This document shows, piece by piece, positions 8,971 through 15,096 of a DNA stretch of 32,112 bases (position 1 is its first letter; every line of letters starts with the position of its first letter). The position numbers and the translations under genes are program-made. The DNA is taken from assembly GCA_045644465.1 (NCBI GenBank), contig JAZRGV010000051.1:1-32112 (forward strand), written 5' to 3'. The stretch comes from HGM04593 sp045644465 (GTDB lineage Bacteria > Bacteroidota > Bacteroidia > Bacteroidales > Bacteroidaceae). The notes beneath the pieces were generated by a model. That model was not told the DNA's origin, did no database searches, and saw only the letters and a list, made by a program, of their open reading frames with translations.

Positions 8971-9002
8971 AAAAAAAAGCGAAAAACCTAAGTTTTTCGC
9001 TT
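8971..9002 (-). terminator. Terminator of the downstream tRNA-Asn gene
   Basis: A perfect 11-bp stem AAGCGAAAAAC / GTTTTTCGCTT (8977-8987 with 8992-9002) has loop CTAA. On the minus strand it is followed by a run of T. It starts 2 bp after the tRNA 3' end. Confidence 0.85.
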
Positions 9003-9003
9003 G

Positions 9004-9077
9004 CTCTTCAGGTAGGACTTGAACCTACGACCCCCTGATTAACAGTCAGGTGCTCTAACCGACTGAGCTACTGAAGA
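9004..9077 (-). tRNA. tRNA-Asn(GTT), copy 2
   Basis: This is a 74-base cloverleaf. The acceptor stem is TCTTCAG/CTGAAGA with discriminator G, the D arm has AGCTCAGTCGGTTAGAGC, and the anticodon stem CCTGA/TCAGG has loop CTGTTAA, giving anticodon GTT. The T arm contains GTAGGTTCAAGTCCTAC. CCA is not encoded. It is identical to the copy at 9120-9193. Confidence 0.97.
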
Positions 9078-9093
9078 ATGTCGGAGTTTCATC

Positions 9094-9118
9094 AAAAAAG
9101 CGAGTCTTCGGCTCGCTT
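9094..9118 (-). terminator. Terminator between the two tRNA-Asn genes
   Basis: Stem AAGCGAG / CTCGCTT (9098-9104 with 9112-9118) has a 7-base loop and is followed by six T on the minus strand. It lies directly after the upstream tRNA copy. Some transcripts may read through into the second tRNA, since I see no separate promoter for it. Confidence 0.65.
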
Positions 9119-9119
9119 G

Positions 9120-9193
9120 CTCTTCAGGTAGGACTTGAACCTACGACCCCCTGATTAACAGTCAGGTGCTCTAACCGACTGAGCTACTGAAGA
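9120..9193 (-). tRNA. tRNA-Asn(GTT), copy 1
   Basis: The 74 bases are identical to those of the second copy: acceptor TCTTCAG/CTGAAGA, anticodon GTT in loop CTGTTAA, discriminator G and no encoded CCA. It is the promoter-proximal copy. The tandem identity suggests recent duplication or gene conversion, together with its terminator hairpin. Confidence 0.97.
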
Positions 9194-9223
9194 ATTTTTG
9201 ACTCCTTTGTCGTTTGACGAGTG

Positions 9224-9255
9224 CAAAGGTACTACTTCTTTTTTTTACGTGCAAA
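9224..9255 (-). promoter_or_regulatory. tRNA-Asn promoter
   Basis: On the minus strand TTTG (9252-9255), 19 bases and TACCTTTG (9224-9231) form a perfect match to the Bacteroidetes TTTG-N19-TAnnTTTG promoter. The predicted start near 9217 is about 25 bases before the first tRNA. Confidence 0.75.
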
Positions 9256-9353
9256 TATTTCGAATATTTTTTTGTTCAAAAATTCAAAAAAAAAGTTTCG
9301 CTTCACAACATAAAACAAAAGAGAACGCCCCACCCCACAACAGGCATATTTAT

Positions 9354-10064
9354 CTATGCCAGCTCCTTGCGCAGTTTTTCCAGCAACAGCGGAACACCAA
9401 CAGCACCACGTTCTTTTATATGAGTCAAAGGATTACGAATCATAGATGTATTAGGCGTTCCCGGATCAACAAGATAAATAGGTACTTGCTCATTACGAAC
9501 AAAATAGACCAAAGACGCAGCCGGATATACAGCCAACGACGTGCCGACGACTATCAAGATATCGGCACACGCAACAATACGGCTCGCCATTTCGAACATT
9601 GGTACATCCTCGCCAAAGAACACAATATGCGGACGCAACAACGCACCATCCTCGCCACGTTCATCAAGACTCTGCTCCCAACCCTCATTTATATCATATA
9701 TAAGTTCAGGATTCTCCTGGGAACGCAACTTCATAAGCTCACCATGCAGATGCACAACACGTGTTGAGCCAGCCTGCTCGTGGAGGTTATCGACATTCTG
9801 GGTTATCACACACACATCGGCCCACTGCTCCATTTCGGCAATAGCGATGTGTCCCTCATTGGGTTTCTTTGTCAAAGACTCCTTGCGACGCAGATTGTAG
9901 AACTCAATCACCTTTGCCCTGTTGTTCTTCAAAGCCTCGGGAGTACACACCTCCTCGATACGGTAGTTTGCCCAAAGACCGTCAGCATCGCGAAAGGTCG
10001 CAATACCGCTGTCGGCACTGACACCGGCACCGGTAAATACTACTATTTTTTTCTTTTGCTTCAT
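9354..10064 (-). CDS. Sir2-family NAD-dependent deacylase, zinc-finger-less
   Basis: This is a 236-residue sirtuin. NAD-binding motifs are GAGVSADSGIATFRDADGLW (residues 12-31) and TQNVDN (88-93). The catalytic His is His107 in VVHLHGEL, and GTSLAVYPAA marks the second nucleotide-binding segment. Tyr56 and Arg59 (FYNLRR) match the Tyr-x-x-Arg pair that gives CobB and SIRT5 their desuccinylase activity, so removal of acidic acyl groups from lysine is likely besides deacetylation. The four zinc-binding Cys of typical sirtuins are absent: the segment after HGEL (RSQENPELIYDINEGWEQ) has none. The remaining Cys (40, 85 and one in IVACADIL) are not arranged as a zinc site. It is probably monocistronic, with a candidate -7 box at 10111. 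Confidence 0.92.
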   Translation of the reverse strand: MKQKKKIVVFTGAGVSADSGIATFRDADGLWANYRIEEVCTPEALKNNRAKVIEFYNLRRKESLTKKPNEGHIAIAEMEQWADVCVITQNVDNLHEQAGSTRVVHLHGELMKLRSQENPELIYDINEGWEQSLDERGEDGALLRPHIVFFGEDVPMFEMASRIVACADILIVVGTSLAVYPAASLVYFVRNEQVPIYLVDPGTPNTSMIRNPLTHIKERGAVGVPLLLEKLRKELA

Positions 10065-10110
10065 AATTCAACTCTATATCAAGGTTACCACATCTGTTTT
10101 CAATCAACCT

Positions 10111-10118
10111 CAAATATA
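10111..10118 (-). promoter_or_regulatory. Candidate -7 box for the sirtuin gene
   Basis: TATATTTG on the minus strand fits TAnnTTTG and would give a leader of about 40 bases. No clear TTTG is present at the -33 position, so this is tentative. The rest of 10065-10354 is AT-rich and shows no gene. Confidence 0.4.
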
Positions 10119-10324
10119 ATCATTTTATCTCTTTTTTCCTAAAATAGTCCTTAAAACAACAGCAAGACAATTCAAGCAAGAAAAACATCAGCACATTAAC
10201 AATATCAATAATTTCAAAAGCATTTACCCCCAATTATATAGATACATGCAGAAGCAATGCAAACAAATTATCTAAAAATTCATAAAAAAGAGAACTATTA
10301 TATTATAATAAGGTTATAATGTCT

Positions 10325-10332
10325 TATCTTCG
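10325..10332 (+). promoter_or_regulatory. Candidate -7 box for the S41 protease gene
   Basis: TATCTTCG lies 22 bp before the ATG and differs by one base from TAnnTTTG. The upstream stretch is AT-rich without a clear TTTG at -33. Confidence 0.35.
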
Positions 10333-10354
10333 CGGTTAAATTTAAAAGAACGCC

Positions 10355-12007
10355 ATGAACAAAAGAACAATTCTATTCTCGATACTTATACTCTGTTTTT
10401 CGCTTATCGTGAATGCCGACGACAAGCATCGCCTGCATTTGGCACGACAGTTATCGATATACAACAGCATCATAAAGGAACTCAACCTGTTTTATGTCGA
10501 TAGCATCATGCCCGAGAAGATGATAAACAAAAGCATTGATGCCATGTTGAGAAACCTTGACCCGTACACTGTTTATTACCCCGAGGAGAAGAGCGAGGAG
10601 CTTAAGATGATGACAACAGGCAAATATGCCGGCATAGGTTCTGTTATACGATTCCACACCGACAAAAACACTACTGTACTTGCCGAGCCATACGAAAACA
10701 TGCCGGCATATAAAGCCGGACTCAGAGCAGGAGACCTCATTTGGGCCATCAACGGAACAAGTGTCAAGGGCATGAGTACCGACAGTGTCAGCGACATGCT
10801 GCGTGGCGAGCCCGGCACATCGCTCACTCTGGAAGTTGAACGCCCGGGAAAGAAAGAGAGGATGAACGTAACACTTGAGCGAGGAAGCATTGCCCTACCC
10901 GCCATACCTTACTATGGAATGCAGCATGGCGATGTGGGATACATCATGCTTGAAAGCTTCACCGACAACTGCGCGAAGAAGATGCGCAACACTGTTATTG
11001 AACTCAAGAAAGCCGGAGCAAAATCATTCATAATAGACCTACGCAGCAACGGTGGCGGACTACTTAACGAAGCAGTGGATATCGTAAACCTGTTTGTTCC
11101 AAAAGGGAAAGTCATTGTAACCACCAAAGGAAAAATAAAACAGTCGAACGAGACATACAAAACAAAGAACGAGCCAATAGACACCATTTCGCCTGTCGTT
11201 GTTCTTGTTGACGGACAGACAGCATCGGCATCGGAGATTGTGGCCGGTTCGTTGCAGGACCTCGACCGAGGAGTGATAGTTGGTACACGCACATTCGGTA
11301 AAGGACTTGTACAGAGCACACGTCAAGTAAACTACGGAGGTCATCTAAAACTCACCACCGCCAAATACTACATCCCCAGCGGACGCTGCGTGCAAGCACT
11401 CGACTACTCACATATGATTGACGATGGCCGCACCAGCCGCCTGCCCGACAGCCTCACCAACATATTCTACACAGCTGCCGGACGCCAGGTACGTGACGGC
11501 GGTGGCATACGCCCCGACGTTGAGCCAAAGCCGGCCGATCTGTCAACACTGCTCTTCCATCTCATCCAGGATATGGCAATATTCGATTTTGCCACCGACT
11601 TCAAGCTCAAGAACGAAACGATAGCAAGTGCCGACAGCTTTACCATAAGCGACGAGGTTTATGCCGAATTCACCTCCTACCTTAAAAAGAGAGGCTTCAC
11701 CTATGACCTGGAGAGTGCCAATATTCTTAAGGAACTAAAGAAAATGATTGAGTTCGAGGGTTTCACTTCAATAACAAAAGAGGATATAGAGAGCCTTGAA
11801 AAGAAACTGCACGCCAACCTCGACCACTCGTTGGAGCACTTCAAGAAAGATGTAAAAGACATCATTGCCAACGAGATTATAAAACGCTACTACGGCAACA
11901 GAGGTGAGATAATCTACAACCTACGCGAAGACCGCGATTTACAAGAGGCATTCACCATACTAAAAGATAACGAACGCTACAGAAAGATACTGTCGCCTGT
12001 GAAATAA
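10355..12007 (+). CDS. S41-family C-terminal processing peptidase (CtpA/Prc type)
   Basis: This 550-residue protein has a signal peptide (MNKRTILFSILILCFSLIVNA, cleaved near residue 21), so it acts in the periplasm. Residues about 85-175 are a PDZ domain that binds substrate C-termini (KYAGIGSVI, AGLRAGDLIWAINGTSV, LRGEPGTSL). The S41 protease core follows, with IIDLRSNGGG (226-235). The probable catalytic residues are Ser291 (DGQTASASE), Lys316 (TFGKG) and Gln320; the Ser-Lys spacing of 25 and Lys-Gln spacing of 4 equal those I recall for Bacillus CtpB. A helical C-terminal region of about 150 residues completes the protein. It would trim or degrade envelope proteins; the substrate is unknown. 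It is convergent with the kinase gene. Confidence 0.93.
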   Translation: MNKRTILFSILILCFSLIVNADDKHRLHLARQLSIYNSIIKELNLFYVDSIMPEKMINKSIDAMLRNLDPYTVYYPEEKSEELKMMTTGKYAGIGSVIRFHTDKNTTVLAEPYENMPAYKAGLRAGDLIWAINGTSVKGMSTDSVSDMLRGEPGTSLTLEVERPGKKERMNVTLERGSIALPAIPYYGMQHGDVGYIMLESFTDNCAKKMRNTVIELKKAGAKSFIIDLRSNGGGLLNEAVDIVNLFVPKGKVIVTTKGKIKQSNETYKTKNEPIDTISPVVVLVDGQTASASEIVAGSLQDLDRGVIVGTRTFGKGLVQSTRQVNYGGHLKLTTAKYYIPSGRCVQALDYSHMIDDGRTSRLPDSLTNIFYTAAGRQVRDGGGIRPDVEPKPADLSTLLFHLIQDMAIFDFATDFKLKNETIASADSFTISDEVYAEFTSYLKKRGFTYDLESANILKELKKMIEFEGFTSITKEDIESLEKKLHANLDHSLEHFKKDVKDIIANEIIKRYYGNRGEIIYNLREDRDLQEAFTILKDNERYRKILSPVK

Positions 12008-12072
12008 ACGGGCACTACTCCATTGTTATTCGCTATTTGCTTGGCAAGACAAAGAGTACACAAGAAAATCCT

Positions 12073-12116
12073 AAAATAATAGAATTGAGCAATCAATTGC
12101 TCAATTCTATTATTTT
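12073..12116. terminator. Large bidirectional terminator hairpin
   Basis: A perfect 20-bp inverted repeat (12073-12092 with 12097-12116) has loop TCAA, with A-run and T-run flanks on both sides. It serves both convergent genes. The TGA stop of the minus-strand kinase gene lies at 12093-12095, that is in the loop, so the right arm encodes the last seven codons of the kinase. Confidence 0.85.
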
Positions 12117-13973
12117 ATTAAATTTATTCCATCCGAAAGTATTCATATAAACATCTTTTGCTCCGCGCGGAACATACAGCACACAATCGTCACTAATATT
12201 ATTAAAGACACTGCTATCCAACTCAAACAAACTATCAGCAGGAATATGCGACACCACCTTGCAGAGCCTGCGACAACTGTCGAATGCCGCATAGCCAATG
12301 TGTCTCACCCCTTTTCCTATTGTAAGCGTCTTGAGAAGCTCGCACCAGTCAAAAGCATAATCACCTATAAAAGTAACAGAGTCCGGTATCACTATTTCGT
12401 AGAATCCACAGTGCGACAAGGCTGCATGCTTGATTGTTGTAAGGCTCTGTGGCAAAGTAACCTTTTGCAAGTTCCCGCAATATTGGAATGTATAATCCTC
12501 TAATGTTGTTATTCCTTCGGGAATTTCAATTTCAGTTATTCGGCTTTCCACAAAGGCTGCAACCCCTATCGACTTAACTGTTGGCGGGATGGTTATATGT
12601 TTCAGTCTATCAGCACAAAAAAATGCATGTTTTGCAATGTGTTCTATGCCGTAGGGTATTACACTATTCTTGCAACCGGTAATAAGCGTGTTGCTCTTTG
12701 TCTCTATGATGGCATTACAATTATCGCGGCTATCGTAGTAAGGATTATCTTTGTGTACCACAATGCTGTCGATATACGATGTCGGGAATATGTTTGACAC
12801 TCCAAAATATTCTACGCTCTTTGGGATTCTTATAACGCCACCCAGCGAGCATCCGAACAGAGCCGAGTCTTTTACAATCTTTATTCCCTCTGGGATATTC
12901 ACCTTTGTTATATAAGGGGTCTTGAATGCCTGGCCCGCAATGGCGGTAACAGCAAAATCCCTACTGTAATATGTAACACTCAGTGGAATTTTCACCTCTC
13001 CACCTTTGTATTCATATTCGAACTCATCGGGGGTGTTGCCTTTGAATGTCACCTCTACGGTGCGGGCATCGCCATCGGTTATGTGATAGAATATACCATC
13101 CTTTTCAAAGCGGTCGGGCACGTTACCCAACTTCCAACAGATATAATCGGACACCTTATTATATAGTGGTGATTCTGAAAAGAGAAAAAATCCCAACAGC
13201 ATCGCAAGCACAAAGCAAGCTGCATAACACCACCTTTTAACATCGGCAGCAACTTCGTAAACCTCCTTTGCGCTTGAATAACGACGGGACTTTTGCTTTT
13301 GCAAGCACTTATCTTTTATTTTACCGAACAGACGTGGCAAACTCCTGCCACATTTCTTCTCTATATATTCCAAAAGACGGCCCACCGAATATATATCACT
13401 TCTTGCATCTATCTCGCCAATATTGCCTGCAAGCGCCTCGGGCGCAGCAAAATGCGCCGTACAGCCGGCGGTGTTGTCGTAACTGTTCGAGATGCAGAAT
13501 CCCAAATCTATAAGCACCACATCGTTTGTTGTTTTTGTGAGCAATATATTTTCGGGCTTGACATCAAGATGCACAATACCACGTTTATGCAATTCGGTAA
13601 GTGCTTGCGACAACTGCATCAGCAGTTTTTTAATATTCTTTTTCTTGTGAAAATATTCAGGCTCCTGCGACAGTTTCTTCTCAAGAGAATCTCCATTCAC
13701 ATATTTCATAAGAATATACAAACCATCGGCATCATTATTGATAGCTACATACTTTACCACATAAGGACTTACGATATCCTTTCCCATCAAGAACTCTTTG
13801 TAAAAGGCTTGACGATAGCGTTTGTCGCCGGCATATTCCGAACGTAGCTTTTTCATAAAATAGAGCCCTCCGCTTATACGTCGTTTGAATGTCTCGGACG
13901 TAGCACCGGTAATATCCAGAATCTCTATCTTATCATCGGTGATATCAACGTCTGTAAATCTTGATGTATTCAT
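12093..13973 (-). CDS. Transmembrane Ser/Thr kinase with BspA-like LRR ectodomain
   Basis: This is a 626-residue protein. Residues about 20-240 are a Hanks-type kinase: probable ATP Lys41 (YFMKKL), helix-C Glu60, catalytic loop HLDVKPEN (135-142), DLG in place of DFG (156-158), APE (177-179) and Asp193 (SDIYSVG). The glycine-rich loop is not recognisable, but the catalytic Asp137, Lys139, Asn142 and Asp156 are present, so activity is plausible. One membrane helix spans about 248-266 (CYAACFVLAMLLGFFLF). Residues 286-626 are a BspA-like LRR_5 domain (IPEGI, IPKSV, IPPTVKSIG, VIPDSVTFIGDYAF), placed outside the cytoplasm. The join at DGIFYHITDGDARTVEVTF closely resembles the mature N-terminus of the BspA-like protein at 15097. 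The gene starts 3 bp after the stop of the HTH-like gene. I infer a receptor kinase; the ligand is unknown. Confidence 0.9.
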   Translation of the reverse strand: MNTSRFTDVDITDDKIEILDITGATSETFKRRISGGLYFMKKLRSEYAGDKRYRQAFYKEFLMGKDIVSPYVVKYVAINNDADGLYILMKYVNGDSLEKKLSQEPEYFHKKKNIKKLLMQLSQALTELHKRGIVHLDVKPENILLTKTTNDVVLIDLGFCISNSYDNTAGCTAHFAAPEALAGNIGEIDARSDIYSVGRLLEYIEKKCGRSLPRLFGKIKDKCLQKQKSRRYSSAKEVYEVAADVKRWCYAACFVLAMLLGFFLFSESPLYNKVSDYICWKLGNVPDRFEKDGIFYHITDGDARTVEVTFKGNTPDEFEYEYKGGEVKIPLSVTYYSRDFAVTAIAGQAFKTPYITKVNIPEGIKIVKDSALFGCSLGGVIRIPKSVEYFGVSNIFPTSYIDSIVVHKDNPYYDSRDNCNAIIETKSNTLITGCKNSVIPYGIEHIAKHAFFCADRLKHITIPPTVKSIGVAAFVESRITEIEIPEGITTLEDYTFQYCGNLQKVTLPQSLTTIKHAALSHCGFYEIVIPDSVTFIGDYAFDWCELLKTLTIGKGVRHIGYAAFDSCRRLCKVVSHIPADSLFELDSSVFNNISDDCVLYVPRGAKDVYMNTFGWNKFNKIIELSN

Positions 13974-13976
13974 AGA

Positions 13977-14546
13977 TTATAGAATCTTATAATTGACACC
14001 GTTCACTCTGCCACACACATAATTCACCGGCGAATTACCTTCGTGCACAAGGCAACGCAACGTGAGCGGTTCACCATTTATTATCTGCCCGCACAGAAAT
14101 GTATCGCCCACGCTTAATTTACTGTTGATGCTCTCAACCACCTTGAACATCTCAAGCCCCTCGTAGCTTATTGTAACGCAACGGTTGGGGAGCCACTTCA
14201 GTTCTACCAGTGCCCCTTTCTGCAACAAACTCACCAGCAGGCTGTCATTGGCAAGAAAGCCACTCTCCACCGACACTCCGCCATTAGCATCACTCTCAAA
14301 AGCATCAATATCGGTGTATCCTGCATATTGAGCTAGAGCGTTAAGCGTGCTACGGAAAGGCTTCTTGCGGTTATGCTCACCAAGATATCCCCAAAAGCGT
14401 TTGAGGGTGATGGGAGATACATACACTTTTATTTTATCAAATATACGCATCGACAGATAGTCAAAGTCGCGCGGTGTTTTCATTTTGCATCCTGCAACAT
14501 TCTCCACTTTCTGTTGCAAAGCATCATAGATTTTCTCTTTATCCAT
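13977..14546 (-). CDS. Putative HTH-like regulator partnered with the receptor kinase
   Basis: This 189-residue protein is read from an ATG at 14546; an in-frame GTG two codons upstream (14552) would also work. Residues about 30-80 (YVSPITLKRFWGYLG, then RSTLNALAQYAGYTDIDAFE) match a helical, probably DNA-binding N-terminal motif that I know from many uncharacterised Bacteroidales proteins. The C-terminal 100 residues look beta-rich (ALVELKWLPNRCVTISYEGL) and end in VNGVNYKIL, with no family I can name. It has no signal peptide or membrane helix. It is 3 bp from the kinase gene and certainly in the same transcript, so I infer a cytoplasmic partner or phosphorylation target of the kinase that may control genes nearby. 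The DNA-binding assignment is moderate; it could instead be an adaptor. Confidence 0.7.
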   Translation of the reverse strand: MDKEKIYDALQQKVENVAGCKMKTPRDFDYLSMRIFDKIKVYVSPITLKRFWGYLGEHNRKKPFRSTLNALAQYAGYTDIDAFESDANGGVSVESGFLANDSLLVSLLQKGALVELKWLPNRCVTISYEGLEMFKVVESINSKLSVGDTFLCGQIINGEPLTLRCLVHEGNSPVNYVCGRVNGVNYKIL

Positions 14547-14564
14547 CTTCACATAATTCTTTTA

Positions 14565-14572
14565 CAAATTTA
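14565..14572 (-). promoter_or_regulatory. Candidate -7 box of the regulator-kinase operon
   Basis: TAAATTTG on the minus strand fits TAnnTTTG and would start transcription about a dozen bases before the ATG at 14546. No TTTG is found at the ideal -33 spacing. Confidence 0.45.
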
Positions 14573-15096
14573 ATGTAAATATGTCTATATTAAGTCAAGA
14601 ATATATAAAAATGAGATTCCACAGCAATAAAAAGAACTAACATGAACCAACTTTAAGATTATATATTGCTACGAAATTGAAAGCTTCAGAGCAAACGAGA
14701 CAATAAACTATTTACAACTGCAGTTGGGTGGAATTACTCCACGCAGAGTTCAACCGAAGAGAAAAATGTTAAAAATAGTCGCACTAATTTTCACAGAACC
14801 AAATGAACTAAAATGAACCAAGAATTTAGGATTTGTTTGGTTTATTTTGCAAAAAATTGTGAAATGAAAAAACTTATTTTTATCACAACCAAAGACCTGC
14901 CGACTTATACAAACAACACACAGCCTATGAGATAGAAGATGTACTTTGCATATATAAGATAATGTTAACACAAAGTGGCATAGATGGGCCAATACCAAAC
15001 AGCAGATGACTTCTTAAAAGAGTTTGAACGTCGCAAGATGGCACAGAGAAAGAAAAATAATATATCAAAGACAAATAATCCATAAATAATATAATT
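14573..15096. other. Divergent intergenic region between the kinase operon and the BspA-like gene
   Basis: About 550 bp separate the two divergent units. It contains three copies of TGAACYAA (14643-14650, 14804-14811, 14814-14821), the last two 10 bp apart within GAACCAAATGAACTAAAATGAACCAA-like sequence. These are spaced like a protein-binding array. A short ORF lies at 14984-15085. I see no clear promoter for the BspA-like gene; TACTTTG at about 14942 is one base short of the consensus. The 82-codon minus-strand ORF at 14750-14998 looks non-coding. Confidence 0.4.
14984..15085 (+). CDS. Possible 33-aa leader ORF before the BspA-like gene
   Basis: An ATG at 14984 opens a 33-codon frame (MGQYQTADDFLKEFERRKMA, then a Lys/Asn-rich tail) that stops 11 bp before the ATG of the BspA-like gene. 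Its composition is helix-forming and charged, unlike the AT-rich spacer around it, and the spacing suggests co-transcription. It could be a real small protein, a remnant of a lost gene or chance. No family is recognised. Confidence 0.3.
   Translation: MGQYQTADDFLKEFERRKMAQRKKNNISKTNNP

Noticed and set aside
14750..14998. 82-codon minus-strand ORF in the divergent control region
   Set aside because: The Cys/His/Phe-rich translation is typical of AT-rich non-coding DNA, and it overlaps the repeated TGAACYAA boxes.
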